From Pseudomonas cavernicola (lineage in GTDB: Bacteria; Pseudomonadota; Gammaproteobacteria; Pseudomonadales; Pseudomonadaceae), in the NCBI RefSeq assembly GCF_003596405.1, contig NZ_QYUR01000002.1, positions 1 to 64,000 of the forward strand: a stretch of 64,000 nucleotides of DNA. The letters run 5' to 3'. Below, one piece after another: positions 39,945 to 55,362 of the stretch (its first letter is position 1; each line of letters opens with the position of its first letter). The translations under genes were made by a program, and so were the position numbers. A model generated the notes under the pieces. The model worked only from the letters and a program-made list of their open reading frames with translations. It ran no database searches and was not told the DNA's origin.

Positions 39945-41126
39945 TTAATCAGCCTGGCGACGCAGGAAGGCCGGGATGTCCAAATAATCCAGGTCGTCAT
40001 GCGGGTTCAGCTTGGCCGCAGTGGCCGCACCGGCGTGAGCCTGATTGCGCATCACGGTTGGGCGATCCAGGTCACGATAGTTAACCGAGGGCTGTTCCTG
40101 ACGCGCTGCAGTCGCCGCGACAGCAGCCGGTTGCAGGGTGTTATCGACAACCTTGACCGGCTTCTCGATTTTCGCACCCAGGCCTGTGGCGACTACGGTC
40201 ACATGCAGCTCATCGCGCATATCCGGATCGATCACGGTGCCCACTTTCACAGTGGCGTGCTCGGAAGCGAACTGCTCGATGATGTTACCGACGTCGGAGT
40301 ACTCACCCAGCGATAGGTCAGGACCGGCAGTGATATTGACCAAGATGCCACGCGCGCCCATCAGATTTACATCTTCCAGCAACGGGTTGCGGATGGCCGC
40401 TTCAGTCGCTTCACGGGCACGGTTCGGGCCACTGGCGCAGCCTGTCCCCATCATCGCCATGCCCATTTCGCTCATCACGGTTTTCACGTCGGCGAAGTCG
40501 ACGTTGATCATGCCCGGACGTTTGATGATGTCGGAGATACCGCGCACGGCACCGGCCAATACATCGTCAGCCTTGGCAAAGGCGGACAGCAGACTGGCAT
40601 CTTTACCTAGGATGGTCAGCAGCTTCTCATTGGGGATGGTGATCAACGAGTCGACGCTCAAGGACAGTGCCCGGATGCCTTCTTCGGCGATCAGCATGCG
40701 CTTGCGGCCTTCGAACGGGAATGGACGGGTCACCACCGCAACGGTGAGGATGCCCATTTCCTTAGCCACTTCAGCGATGATCGGCGCCGCACCGGTACCG
40801 GTACCGCCGCCCATGCCAGTGGTGATGAAGACCATATCGGTGCCTTGCAGCACTTCAGCGATACGTTCGCGGTCTTCCAGCGCAGCCTGACGGCCGACTT
40901 CCGGGTTGGCGCCAGCGCCAAGGCCCTTGGTCACACCGGTGCCGAGTTGCAGCACGGTACGCGCACCGACATTTTTCAATGCCTGTGCATCGGTGTTGGC
41001 GCAGATGAACTCGACGCCTTCGATGTTATTTTTGGCCATGTGGTTGACGGCATTACCACCACCGCCACCCACGCCGATTACTTTGATAACTGCACTCTGC
41101 GGGATGTTGTCTACGAGCTCGAACAT
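39945..41126 (-). CDS. ftsZ: Cell division protein FtsZ
   Basis: Tubulin-like GTPase forming the Z ring. The 393-residue protein has the GTP-binding loop GGGTGTGAAP, the synergy loop region NVDFADVKTVMSEMG, and a conserved C-terminal peptide DYLDIPAFLRRQAD that binds FtsA and ZipA. A variable linker precedes the peptide. ATG 41126 begins MFELVDNIPQSAVIKVIG. The start is 55 bases after the ftsA stop. Confidence 0.98.
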   Translation of the reverse strand: MFELVDNIPQSAVIKVIGVGGGGGNAVNHMAKNNIEGVEFICANTDAQALKNVGARTVLQLGTGVTKGLGAGANPEVGRQAALEDRERIAEVLQGTDMVFITTGMGGGTGTGAAPIIAEVAKEMGILTVAVVTRPFPFEGRKRMLIAEEGIRALSLSVDSLITIPNEKLLTILGKDASLLSAFAKADDVLAGAVRGISDIIKRPGMINVDFADVKTVMSEMGMAMMGTGCASGPNRAREATEAAIRNPLLEDVNLMGARGILVNITAGPDLSLGEYSDVGNIIEQFASEHATVKVGTVIDPDMRDELHVTVVATGLGAKIEKPVKVVDNTLQPAAVAATAARQEQPSVNYRDLDRPTVMRNQAHAGAATAAKLNPHDDLDYLDIPAFLRRQAD

Positions 41127-41181
41127 GGTCCCCTCTCCTTTGCTTTCTAGTTGTAACGCCTACTGCACACGCGGTTTAACA

Positions 41182-42432
41182 TCAAAAATTGCCCTGGACC
41201 CAGCGTTTCAGCCGCTCCAGTACAGGTGTCTTGGGCTCATCGCTATAGCTGCTGCTAATGCCAGACATGGAGATGCCATCGGACTGCTTTTGCAGCCCGT
41301 ACAGCAGCAGGCCGACGCCTGTGGAATAGATGGGGTTACGAACGACATCGGCCAGTCCCTTGACGCTGTGCGGTACGCCTAAACGCACCGGCATATGAAA
41401 GATCTCTTCGGCCAGCTCGACGGCTCCTTCCATCTTCGCTGTACCGCCGGTAAGAACGATCCCGGCCGGGATCAAGTCCTCGTAGCCACTGCGCCGCAGC
41501 TCGGCTTGCACCAGAGTGAAGAGCTCGTCATAACGTGGCTCCACTACCTCGGCAAGCGACTGGCGGGACAGGTCCCGCGGCGGACGATCGCCGACACTCG
41601 GGACCTTGATGGTCTCGCCTGCACCGGCCAGTTTGGCTAGGGCGCAAGCATAACGAATCTTGATTTCTTCGGCATATTGGGTCGGCGTGCGCAAGGCCAT
41701 GGCGATGTCGTTGGTGACCTGATCACCGGCGATCGGAATCACCGCCGTATGACGGATGGCGCCTTCGGTGAAGATCGCGATGTCGGTGGTCCCGCCGCCG
41801 ATATCCACCAGGCAGACACCCAGCTCCTTCTCGTCATCGGTCAACACCGCATACGCGGATGCCAGTTGTTCAAGAATGATGTCGTCGACTTCCAGGCCAC
41901 AGCGACGCACACACTTCTCGATGTTCTGCGCCGCATTCACCGCACAAGTGACCACGTGCACCTTGGCTTCCAGGCGCACGCCCGACATACCTAGCGGTTC
42001 ACGCACACCTTCCTGATTATCGATCACGTAATCCTGCGCCAGGGTGTGCAGCACCCGCTGATCCGCCGGAATCGCCACGGCTTGAGCGGCGTCCAGCACA
42101 CGCTCAAGGTCCGCCTGGCTGACTTCGCGGTCACGGATGGCGACGATGCCGTGTGAGTTCAGGCTACGAATGTGATTACCGGCCACGCCGACGAAGGCCG
42201 AGTGAATCCGGCAACCCGCCATCATTTGCGCTTCTTCTACCGCGCGCTGAATGGATTGCACGGTGGATTCGATATTCACCACCACGCCCTTCTTCAGGCC
42301 GCGCGAGGGGTGGGTACCGATGCCAACGATTTCCAGCTGGCCGTCAGCCGTAACCTCGCCCACCAGCGCCACCACCTTGGAGGTGCCGATATCGAGGCCG
42401 ACGATCATCTTGCCGCTCTGCACGTTTGCCAT
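41182..42432 (-). CDS. ftsA: Cell division protein FtsA
   Basis: Actin-like protein tethering FtsZ to the membrane, 416 residues. Visible are VGLDIGTSKVVALVGEV (phosphate-1), VCLVDIGGGTTDIAIFTEG (phosphate-2) and GIVLTGGTAKMEGAVELAEE (adenosine). The C-terminal VLERLKRWVQGNF is the amphipathic membrane-targeting helix. It follows ftsQ by 20 bases. Confidence 0.97.
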   Translation of the reverse strand: MANVQSGKMIVGLDIGTSKVVALVGEVTADGQLEIVGIGTHPSRGLKKGVVVNIESTVQSIQRAVEEAQMMAGCRIHSAFVGVAGNHIRSLNSHGIVAIRDREVSQADLERVLDAAQAVAIPADQRVLHTLAQDYVIDNQEGVREPLGMSGVRLEAKVHVVTCAVNAAQNIEKCVRRCGLEVDDIILEQLASAYAVLTDDEKELGVCLVDIGGGTTDIAIFTEGAIRHTAVIPIAGDQVTNDIAMALRTPTQYAEEIKIRYACALAKLAGAGETIKVPSVGDRPPRDLSRQSLAEVVEPRYDELFTLVQAELRRSGYEDLIPAGIVLTGGTAKMEGAVELAEEIFHMPVRLGVPHSVKGLADVVRNPIYSTGVGLLLYGLQKQSDGISMSGISSSYSDEPKTPVLERLKRWVQGNF

Positions 42433-42452
42433 GTTACTTGCCTTCTCCTGAT

Positions 42453-43328
42453 TTACTTCACAGCGACGGTTTTGCCCGTCACCGGCACTATCGGCTCACG
42501 CCACGTCACGGCCAAGCCGTTGGAGTAACGCAGGTCGATGCGCGAAATATTTGCGATCTGTTCTTTCAAATTCTTTTCGTAGATGGCGACGAAACGGCGC
42601 ATTTTCTCGACCAAATGATCACGCCCCAGCAGCAATTCCAGGCTTTGTCCGGTGCTGTTCACGCCGGTGGAAAGGAACCAACTGCCACGCTCACGCAACT
42701 CCAGGCGGGCAACGGAGAAACCCAGCGGCCGCAGCATCTGACTCAGTACTTGGTATTGCTGCATCACCTGTTCCTGGGCACGCTGCGGGCCCACCAGTTG
42801 CGGCAAGTTTTCGTAATTCGCCAGCTCGCGCGGGGTAAACGCTTGGCCCTGATTGTTCAGCAAGGCCTCTTCGCCCCAACGCGCGACCGGCAGCTGTTCT
42901 TCCAGGCGGATGGACACGCGATCCGGCCAGACCCTGCGCACTTCGGCATGGGCGATCCAGGGCATTTGCTCCAGCTCTGCACGCATGCCGGCGAGGTCGA
43001 CGGTAAAGAAACTCGCCGCCACATAAGGAGCGATGCGTTGCTGCACGGCTTGCTGGCTGATGTAGCTGAGCTCGCCACTGACACTGATCTTGGTGATTGG
43101 TCGGTCGGCATAGGGCAGCAAACGCTGCACCAACTCGTAAGTACCAAAGCCCAGTGCCAACAGCAGAAACGGCCAGAGCAAACGTTTGACCAGGCCAAAA
43201 TTCGGCTTCGGCAGGCGCACCGACAGCGGTTCCTTGGCCACCATCCGGCTGGCACCCCGCTGCGCCGGCTTGCGCGGTGAGACGCGGCCGGTAACGGGTT
43301 GCTGATGACGGAGCGTGGCGCTGTGCAT
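42453..43328 (-). CDS. ftsQ: Cell division protein FtsQ
   Basis: Bitopic inner-membrane division protein, 291 residues, with a short cytoplasmic N-terminus, one helix ([19 protein letters not shown]) and a periplasmic part beginning with a POTRA domain ([18 protein letters not shown]). It links FtsB/FtsL to the rest of the divisome. The ATG at 43328 is used, with GAGG 9 bases upstream; it begins 4 bases after the ddlB stop. The extension to 43349 starts at TTG and is rejected. Confidence 0.95.
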   Translation of the reverse strand: MHSATLRHQQPVTGRVSPRKPAQRGASRMVAKEPLSVRLPKPNFGLVKRLLWPFLLLALGFGTYELVQRLLPYADRPITKISVSGELSYISQQAVQQRIAPYVAASFFTVDLAGMRAELEQMPWIAHAEVRRVWPDRVSIRLEEQLPVARWGEEALLNNQGQAFTPRELANYENLPQLVGPQRAQEQVMQQYQVLSQMLRPLGFSVARLELRERGSWFLSTGVNSTGQSLELLLGRDHLVEKMRRFVAIYEKNLKEQIANISRIDLRYSNGLAVTWREPIVPVTGKTVAVK

Positions 43329-43332
43329 GGTC

Positions 43333-45744
<2,412 letters not shown>

Positions 45745-45752
<8 letters not shown>

Positions 45753-46815
45753 GGGCCACCTCCAGGCAAATGTCCACCACCGTGCGGGTGGCGTCGGGCT
45801 TAGACAGGCGGCGGGCAGTGCTCGCCATATAGATCAGTCGTTCGGGATGCATCAAAACCTCTGTCAGGCGCTCGGCCAAATCGGCGGCACCGGTCGTAGC
45901 TTGCGGCAGCAGGAAGGCAGCGCCCTCCCGCGCCAGATAGTCGGCATTGCGGGTCTGGTGATCGTCGATGGCGTGCGGCAATGGCACCAACATCGACGGC
46001 AGCCCGGCGGCAGCCAGTTCACTGATGGTCAGCGCGCCAGCGCGGCATACCACCAGGTCGGCCCAGGCATAGGCGCCAGCCATGTCTTGGATAAAGGGGG
46101 CGACGTGAGCCTGCACGCCAGCGGCGCGATAACGGTCTACCGTCACCTCAGCGTGTTGCTTGCCGGCCTGATGGACCACTTCCGGACGCAACTCGGCCGG
46201 CACTTCACCCAAGGCCTCTGGCAGCAGCTTGTTCAGCGGTTCGGCACCGAGGCTGCCGCCGAGAATCAGCAGGCGTGGCTTACGGTTTTGCAAAGCGGGC
46301 CGCGGAGTTTCCAGGAACAGCTCTTCGCGCACCGGGTTGCCGGTGGTACGGCGTTTGGCCGAGGCACTAAACGTATTCGGAAACGCCTCGCAAACGCGGG
46401 TCGCGAAACGCACCAGACTGCGATTGGCCGTCCCGGCCACCGCGTTCTGCTCGTGAATGATCAACGGCACACCGGCCAGTTTCGCGGCCAGCCCACCAGG
46501 GCCAGTGACGTAACCGCCCATCCCAAGCACGCACACCGGGCGCAGCTTACGGACGACTCTGCGCGCCTGGAACAAGGCCCGGACCAGACTGAAGGGTGCT
46601 TTCAGCAGCGCCAACGGGCCTTTGCCACGCAGCCCGCTGACACTGATCAAGTGCAGTGGCATACCAGCCTGCGGCACCAACTCGTTTTCGATACCACGTG
46701 GAGTGCCCAGCCAATGCACGTTGTAGCCACGCGCCTGAAACTCACGCGCGCAGGCCAACGCCGGGAACACGTGCCCACCGGTGCCGCCCGCCATGATCAG
46801 AACGTTAGCGGCCAT
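45745..46815 (-). CDS. murG: Lipid II synthase glycosyltransferase MurG
   Basis: Transfers GlcNAc to lipid I at the inner face of the membrane. The 356-residue protein has the N-terminal glycine-rich loop [15 protein letters not shown], the second loop [18 protein letters not shown] and the donor-site region [20 protein letters not shown]. The start overlaps ftsW by 11 bases. Confidence 0.97.
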
Positions 46816-48043
46816 GGGCTATCTCCTCAGCGCGTTTATCTTCGGCAAAGTCACTCTCGACGAAGTCGACATCCTCGCTCCCCAGCACCGTGCGCCGCTC
46901 CCACTCGATGCGCAGCAGCAAGCCAAGACAGGCACAGCAGATCACCAACGAGCTACCGCCGTAACTGAGGAACGGCAAGGTCAGGCCCTTGGTTGGCAGC
47001 AGGCCGACGTTCACCCCGATATTGATCAGAAACTGACCAATCCAGAGGAACGCCAGACCATAGGCGACATAGGCGGCGAAGAACTGCTTGGCCTTCTCCG
47101 CCCACAGCCCGATATACAAGGCCCGCACACTCACGAAGACGAACAGGCCAACGGTGGCCAACGCCCCGACCAGACCCAGCTCTTCCGCCAGCACCGCGAA
47201 CACGAAGTCGGTGTGGGCTTCCGGCAGGTAGAACTGCTTCTGGATGCTATTGCCCAGCCCCACTCCCAACCATTCGCCGCGACCGAAGGCGATCAGCGCC
47301 TGGGTCAACTGATAGCCGGAGCCAAACTGGTCGGCCCAGGGATCGGTGAAGGTCACCAAACGCGCCATCCGATAAGGTTGCGCCTGCACCAACACGAACA
47401 CTGCGCCAACGGCCAAGGCGACCATCAAGGAGAAGCGGAACAGCCCCACGCCACCGAGGAACAGCATGGCGGCCGCGGCCCCCATCATCACCACGGTGGC
47501 GCCGAAGTCCGGCTCCATCAACAGCAGGCCGGCCATCGGCAGCAGCACGATAAAAGGCTTGAAGAAACCCATCCAGCTCTCGCGAACTTCTTCTTGGCGG
47601 CGTACCAGATAACCGGCGAGGAAGATCACCACGAACACCTTGGCCAGTTCCGACGGCTGCACGTTGAATAGGCCGAAGCCGATCCAGCGCATCGAGCCGT
47701 TCACTTCGCGGCCGATGCCTGGCACCAGCACCAGCACCAGCAAGCCAAAGGCAGCGACCAGCAACATCCAACCCATGCGCTGCCAGGTGGCCAGCGGAAT
47801 GATCATCATCAGGCCTGCCGCGCCAATGCCGATCACGATGTAAACCAGGTGGCGGATCATGTGGTACAGCGGATTGCCCGATTGCACGGCCGCGACTTCC
47901 GAGGACGCCGAGGTGATCATCACCAGCCCTAGGCCGAGCAGCGTCAGGCAGCCCGCCAGCAGCGGGAAGTCCAGGTCGATGCCGCGCCGGCTAAACAGCG
48001 GCGACGGGTAAGGACGGAGGATTCCCAGCAGTGACGTAAGCAT
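46805..48043 (-). CDS. ftsW: Septal peptidoglycan polymerase FtsW
   Basis: SEDS-family glycosyltransferase working with FtsI at the septum. The 412-residue protein has about ten transmembrane helices and the SEDS blocks GRGEWLGVGLGNSIQK, HTDFVFAVLAEELGLVG and LPFLSYGGSSLV. It overlaps murD by 1 base and murG by 11. Confidence 0.96.
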   Translation of the reverse strand: MLTSLLGILRPYPSPLFSRRGIDLDFPLLAGCLTLLGLGLVMITSASSEVAAVQSGNPLYHMIRHLVYIVIGIGAAGLMMIIPLATWQRMGWMLLVAAFGLLVLVLVPGIGREVNGSMRWIGFGLFNVQPSELAKVFVVIFLAGYLVRRQEEVRESWMGFFKPFIVLLPMAGLLLMEPDFGATVVMMGAAAAMLFLGGVGLFRFSLMVALAVGAVFVLVQAQPYRMARLVTFTDPWADQFGSGYQLTQALIAFGRGEWLGVGLGNSIQKQFYLPEAHTDFVFAVLAEELGLVGALATVGLFVFVSVRALYIGLWAEKAKQFFAAYVAYGLAFLWIGQFLINIGVNVGLLPTKGLTLPFLSYGGSSLVICCACLGLLLRIEWERRTVLGSEDVDFVESDFAEDKRAEEIAHGR

Positions 48044-49404
48044 CAGGAGAGCGCCTCCACCGCTTGGGCAAACAGGCGCCCGCGCTCTTCGAAATTCTTG
48101 AACATGTCCAGGCTGGCGCAGGCTGGCGACAACAGCACGGCATCGCCGTCCTGAGCCAGTTCGGCGGCTTTCTGCACTGCCTCGTCGAGGGTTTTCACGC
48201 GAATCAGCGGTACGCCATCGCGCCCGTCTTCACCACCCAACGCCTGTGCGAGCAACTCCGCATCACGCCCGAGGAGCAAGACGGCGCGGCAATGTTTGCC
48301 GACTGGCGCACGCAGAGCCGAGAAGTCAGCACCCTTGCCGTCACCACCGGCCACCAGCAACAGTTTGCCGGCGATATCCGCTCCCAGCCCCTCGATGGCC
48401 GCCAGCGCGGCGCCCACGTTGGTGGCCTTGGAGTCGTCGTAATAGCTCACCCCAGCCCGCTCACGCAGCCATTGGCAGCGATGCGCCAGGCCGGTGAATG
48501 CGCGCAACGCTTGCAGCATCGGCGCGAACGGCAGGCCGACCGCATGGCCGAGCGCCAAGGCGGCCAAAGCGTTGGCCTGGTTATGCGCGCCACGGACTTT
48601 CAGTTCGCGCACCGGCATTAGCGCTTCGAATTGGAAGGCCAGATGCTTCTCGCCCCCCTCCTCGATCAGGCCGAAACCTTTGAAGTCCGGCTTGTTCAAG
48701 CCGAAAGTCCAGCACGGCACCTGCTCACCGATCAACGGGCGCGACAGGCCATCCTGGCGGTTCACCACCACTTGCCGAGCACCGCGGAAGATCCGGTGCT
48801 TGGCCTGGTGATAGGCTGGCAGACCGCTATAGCGGTCCATGTGGTCTTCGCTGATATTCAGCACGGTGGCCACTTCCGCATTCAGTTGCTCGGTGGTTTC
48901 CAGCTGGAAGCTCGACAGCTCGAGCACATACAGCTCAACGTCATCGTTCAGCAGCTCCAGCGCCGGGGTACCGAGGTTGCCGCCGACAGCGACCTTCTTA
49001 CCGGCGGCTGCAGCCATCTCGCCGACCAGAGTGGTCACTGTGCTCTTGGCGTTGGAGCCGGTGATGGCAATGATCGGCGCCTTGGCGTGGCGGGCGAACA
49101 GTTCGATATCGCCCAACAGCTTCACGCCGCGCACGGCCGCCTGCTGCAGCGCCGGAGTGGCCAGTGCCAGACCAGGGCTGACGTAGAGTTCGTCGGCACG
49201 GCAGAGGAAGTCCACATCCAACTCGCCACAACGCACTTCGACCTGCGGAAACTGCTCACGAATGGTGGCCAGCTCCGGCGGGTTCTCGCGCGTGTCAGCG
49301 ACAGCAAAGCGGATGCCCTGGCGCGCGAAAAAGCGCACCAGCGACATGCCGCTCTTGCCGAGGCCGACAACGATGCGGAAGTGGTCAGTAGCGATCAGGC
49401 TCAT
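48043..49404 (-). CDS. murD: UDP-MurNAc-L-Ala--D-glutamate ligase MurD
   Basis: Adds D-Glu to the nucleotide precursor in the cytoplasm. The 453-residue protein has VVGLGKSGMSLVRFFARQG in the N-terminal domain, the ATP loop ITGSNAKSTVTTLVGEM, NISEDHMDRY, and the C-terminal LLLVAGGDGKGADF and VLLSPACASLDMFKNFEERG. It lies 13 bases after the mraY stop. Confidence 0.97.
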   Translation of the reverse strand: MSLIATDHFRIVVGLGKSGMSLVRFFARQGIRFAVADTRENPPELATIREQFPQVEVRCGELDVDFLCRADELYVSPGLALATPALQQAAVRGVKLLGDIELFARHAKAPIIAITGSNAKSTVTTLVGEMAAAAGKKVAVGGNLGTPALELLNDDVELYVLELSSFQLETTEQLNAEVATVLNISEDHMDRYSGLPAYHQAKHRIFRGARQVVVNRQDGLSRPLIGEQVPCWTFGLNKPDFKGFGLIEEGGEKHLAFQFEALMPVRELKVRGAHNQANALAALALGHAVGLPFAPMLQALRAFTGLAHRCQWLRERAGVSYYDDSKATNVGAALAAIEGLGADIAGKLLLVAGGDGKGADFSALRAPVGKHCRAVLLLGRDAELLAQALGGEDGRDGVPLIRVKTLDEAVQKAAELAQDGDAVLLSPACASLDMFKNFEERGRLFAQAVEALS

Positions 49405-49417
49405 GGGTTCCTCGTCC

Positions 49418-50500
49418 TTAACGCAGTTTCAGAGTGGCTAGACCGATCAACACCAGAATCACGGTGATAATCCAGAAGCGCACGATCACGCGCGGCTCCG
49501 GCCAGCCTTTCAGTTCAAAGTGGTGATGAATCGGTGCCATGCGGAACACCCGCTTGCCGGTCAGCTTGAAGGAGGCGACCTGGATCACCACCGACAGGGT
49601 TTCCATGACAAACACCCCGCCCATGATGAACAGCACAATTTCCTGACGGACGATCACCGCGATGGTGCCCAGCGCGGCGCCAAGGGCCAAGGCGCCGACG
49701 TCCCCCATAAAGACTTGGGCCGGATAGGTGTTGAACCAGAGAAAGCCAAGACCAGCACCGACCAGCGCGGCGCAAAACACAATCAGCTCGCCAGAGCCAG
49801 GCACGTACGGAATCAACAGGTATTCGGCGAACTTCACGTTACCCGACAGGTAGCAGAAGATTCCCAGCGCGCCGCCGACCATCACCGTGGGCATGATTGC
49901 CAGGCCGTCGAGACCATCGGTCAGGTTGACCGCGTTACTCGAGCCGACAATGACGAAGTAGGTCAGGATGACGAAGCCGATACCCAGCGGGATGCTGACA
50001 TCCTTCAGGACCGGCAGGATCAAGGTGGTTTCCACCGGGTGGTGCGCGGTCATAAAGAGGAAGAGCGCGGCGCCCAGACCGAACACCGACTGCCAAAAGT
50101 ATTTCCAGCGGCTTGGCAGACCTTTCGAGTTCTTCTCGATCACCTTGCGATAATCGTCGACCCAGCCGATGCCACCGAACAGCAGCGTAACGATCAGGAC
50201 AACCCAGACATACCGATTGGACAAATCCGCCCAGAGCAAAGTGCTGATGGCGATGGCCGAGAGAATCAGCGCGCCACCCATGGTCGGCGTACCGGATTTC
50301 GACAGGTGCGATTGCGGGCCGTCGTTACGAACCGACTGACCAATCTGGCGGATCTGCAGGGTGCGAATCATCCACGGACCCAGCCACAGCGACAGCGCCA
50401 GCGCGGTGAGCACGCCCAAAATCCCACGCAAGGTCAGGTATTGAAAGACCGCGAAGCCCTTGTAGAACTGTTGCAGATACTCCGCCAGCAGCAGCAGCAT
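49418..50500 (-). CDS. mraY: Phospho-MurNAc-pentapeptide transferase MraY
   Basis: Integral membrane enzyme that makes lipid I on undecaprenyl phosphate. The 360-residue protein has about ten helices and the signature loops [30 protein letters not shown] and [18 protein letters not shown] 50500 abuts the murF stop with no gap. Confidence 0.97.
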   Translation of the reverse strand: MLLLLAEYLQQFYKGFAVFQYLTLRGILGVLTALALSLWLGPWMIRTLQIRQIGQSVRNDGPQSHLSKSGTPTMGGALILSAIAISTLLWADLSNRYVWVVLIVTLLFGGIGWVDDYRKVIEKNSKGLPSRWKYFWQSVFGLGAALFLFMTAHHPVETTLILPVLKDVSIPLGIGFVILTYFVIVGSSNAVNLTDGLDGLAIMPTVMVGGALGIFCYLSGNVKFAEYLLIPYVPGSGELIVFCAALVGAGLGFLWFNTYPAQVFMGDVGALALGAALGTIAVIVRQEIVLFIMGGVFVMETLSVVIQVASFKLTGKRVFRMAPIHHHFELKGWPEPRVIVRFWIITVILVLIGLATLKLR

Positions 50501-51880
50501 TTAGTGACTCCCCTCGCTGGTACCGCACAAAGCTGCGACGACTTTTTCCATCGCCGCGCTGCGCGACCCCTTAATTAGAATGGTGGTGTCGCCCTGTTCG
50601 GCGCCCAGGGCTACGATCAGGCTGGCCTGGTCGACGAAATGGCGACCGCCAGCGCCGAACGCCGCGACGGCATGCGCCATCAGCGGGCCTACGGCATACA
50701 GAGCGCTAACCTTGCCAGCGGCATAGGCGCCAACGTCGCGATGCCCCTGCTCGGCCCAGTCGCCCAGTTCGCCGATATCTCCGAGGACCAGAACGGTTCG
50801 CCCGGAAAAGCCGGCGAGTATATCAACGGCCGCACACATGGATGTCGGGTTGGCGTTGTAGCTGTCATCGATGACGCGCATGCCGTTCGTCGCCAACTGA
50901 GCTACGGCGCGGCCTTTGACCGGTTGCACGCTTTCCAGCCCAGCCACGATACCGACCAGCGGCACGCCCAGGGCGAACGCGGCGGCGGCGGCGGCCAGTG
51001 CATTGGTGACGTTATGCACACCAAGCAGATTGAGTTGAATCCGCGCGCTACCGGCTGGGCTATGCAGGCTAAAGGCCTGGCAACCGCGGGCGTCACGGCT
51101 CAGTTCGCTGGCGTGGAAATCCGCCTTGAGGTTATCCAGCGCGAAACTCAGCACCTTGCGGGCTTTGGCGCGCAACTGCCAGGTCGCGAACGCTTTATCG
51201 TCCAGATTGAGGACCGCGACCCCTGTTGCAGAGAGCCCATCGAGGATCTCACCCTTGGCCTGGATGATCTTCTCCGGCCCGCCAAACTCGCCAACATGGG
51301 CGGTGCCGGCGTTGGTGATGATGGCCACTTGCGGCCGAGCCAGGTTGACTGTGTAGGCAATCTCGCCAATGCGCGAAGCACCTAGCTCAATCACTGCGCC
51401 GACATGCTCCGGCACCAATTCCAGCAAGGTCAACGGCACGCCAAGGTCGTTATTCAGGTTGCCGCGGGTCGCCAGTACTGGGCCACCGCGCCCAGAGATA
51501 CCCGTGCGGAGGATGCTGGCGAGCATTTCCTTGACCGTGGTTTTGCCGCTGGAGCCGGTGATTGCCGCCAGCGGACCAAGGTAAGCCTGGCGATTCAAGG
51601 CGGCGAGCTGCCCCAGCGCTTGACGGGTGTCATGCACGACCAGTTGCGGTAGCCGCACTCCGGCTACTTCGCGTTCGACCAGAGCTGCCACGGCGCCTTT
51701 TTGCGCCACTTCGTTCAGATACGAGTGGCCGTCGAAACGCGGACCGGTCAGCGCGATGAACAGCTGACCCGGTTGGATCGCACGGCTATCGGTGCTGACC
51801 GCATCAAACTGCGCGTCTTCACCGACCAGACGGCCCCTCAAGGCCGCAACGATTTCACTCAAACACAGGGCTTTAAGCAT
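50501..51880 (-). CDS. murF: UDP-MurNAc-tripeptide--D-Ala-D-Ala ligase MurF
   Basis: Adds the D-Ala-D-Ala made by Ddl. The 459-residue protein has VSTDSRAIQPGQLFIALTG, the ATP loop ITGSSGKTTVKEMLAS, and VIDDSYNANPTSMCAAVD. The ATG at 51880 is used, giving MLKALCLSEIVAALRG and overlapping the murE end by 8 bases; the longer frame to 52012 lies inside murE and is rejected. Confidence 0.96.
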   Translation of the reverse strand: MLKALCLSEIVAALRGRLVGEDAQFDAVSTDSRAIQPGQLFIALTGPRFDGHSYLNEVAQKGAVAALVEREVAGVRLPQLVVHDTRQALGQLAALNRQAYLGPLAAITGSSGKTTVKEMLASILRTGISGRGGPVLATRGNLNNDLGVPLTLLELVPEHVGAVIELGASRIGEIAYTVNLARPQVAIITNAGTAHVGEFGGPEKIIQAKGEILDGLSATGVAVLNLDDKAFATWQLRAKARKVLSFALDNLKADFHASELSRDARGCQAFSLHSPAGSARIQLNLLGVHNVTNALAAAAAAFALGVPLVGIVAGLESVQPVKGRAVAQLATNGMRVIDDSYNANPTSMCAAVDILAGFSGRTVLVLGDIGELGDWAEQGHRDVGAYAAGKVSALYAVGPLMAHAVAAFGAGGRHFVDQASLIVALGAEQGDTTILIKGSRSAAMEKVVAALCGTSEGSH

Positions 51881-53335
51881 GCGCCACCTCCCATGCAGCC
51901 AAGGCTTTGCCGGCCTCGTCCAGATCGGAGAACGGCTGACGCTCCCCCTTGATCTCTTGATAGTCCTCGTGACCCTTGCCGGCCAGAACGACCACGTCCG
52001 CAGCCTCGGCACCAGCGATCAACTGAGCGATGGCCTGACCGCGACCGTAGACGAAGCTGGCCCGTTCAGGCGCCGTCAGGCCCGCACGGATGTCGGCGAA
52101 TATCTGCTGCGGCGCTTCACCGCGCGGGTTGTCATCGGTGACCAACACGCCATCGGCCAAACGTTCGACCACCTCGGCCATCAATGGACGCTTGCCGCGG
52201 TCACGGTCGCCGCCGCAGCCGAACAGGCAGAGCAGACGGCCCTGAGTATGTGGGCGCAAGGCTTCGAGGACTTTTTCCAGCGCATCAGGGGTGTGCGCGT
52301 AATCGACCACGACCAACGGCTGCTTGCCGCCACCCAGGCGCTGCATACGCCCAGCCGGACCTTGCAGCTCTGGCAGGACTTTGAGAATTTCGTCCAGCGG
52401 GTAGTCCATCCCGAGCAAGGCGCCGACCACCGCCAGCAGGTTACTCAAGTTGAAACGCCCGAGCAGCGAGCTGCGCAAACTGCCTTCACCTTTCGGCGTG
52501 ACCAGCTTGGCGCGTACGCCATGATCATCGAAATGCGCATCACTGCAATACAAGTAAGCGCTGGGGTCGTCCAGGCTATAGGTGATCAATCGGGATTCCT
52601 GGACCTCAACAGCCAGCTGGCGGCCAAATGCATCATCCAGATTCAGCACCCGGCAGCGCAGACCCGGCCAGCTGAGCAGTTTGGCTTTGGCCGCACCATA
52701 GGCTTCCATCGAACCGTGGTAATCCAGGTGATCGCGCGACAGGTTGGTGAACACCGCCACATCGAACGCCAGGGCAGCGACACGGCCTTGTTCCAGCCCG
52801 TGGGAGGAAACCTCCATCGCCACCGCTCGTGCACCGGCCTGTTTCAGGTTGGCCAACACCGCCTGCACGCCGATCGGGTCCGGCGTGGTATGGCGACCCA
52901 GTTCCAGAGCATTGTGAAAGCCCGTACCGAGAGTGCCGACAATCCCGCAGCGCTCGCCAAAGTGATCCAGCGCCTGGGCGAGCAACTGGCTGACACTGGT
53001 TTTACCATTAGTACCCGTCACACCAACCAGATGCAGGGCGCGGCTTGGCTCACCGTAGAAACGCCCGGCAATGGCCGACAACTGCCCCGCCAGATTCTTC
53101 AATGGAATTAACTGCGCGCTGCTGGCCGTCATCTCCGCTGCGCCTTCGGCCTCATAGGCCACGGCGGCGGCACCACGAGCGATGGCGTCGGAGATATGCA
53201 CACGACCATCCTGCTGGCCACCCGGCACGGCGAGGAACAGATCACCGGGACGCACCTTGCGGCTATCCAGGGTTAGTTCGCGGATCAGCACCGAGCTTTC
53301 AGCCTCGGGCAACAACTGGTTCAGCGGCATAGGCA

Positions 53336-53336
<1 letters not shown>
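51873..53336 (-). CDS. murE: UDP-MurNAc-L-Ala-D-Glu--meso-diaminopimelate ligase MurE
   Basis: Adds meso-diaminopimelate. The 487-residue protein has LTLDSRKVRPGDLFLAVPGG, the ATP loop TGTNGKTSVSQLLAQ and, near the C-terminus, VTDDNPRGEAP; DNPR is the motif that marks diaminopimelate rather than lysine specificity. It overlaps ftsI by 1 base and murF by 8. Confidence 0.97.

Positions 53337-55358
<2,022 letters not shown>

Positions 55359-55362
<4 letters not shown>

Noticed and set aside
51792..53111. A 439-codon frame antisense to murE
   Set aside because: It lies wholly opposite a well-supported Mur ligase and resembles no protein.
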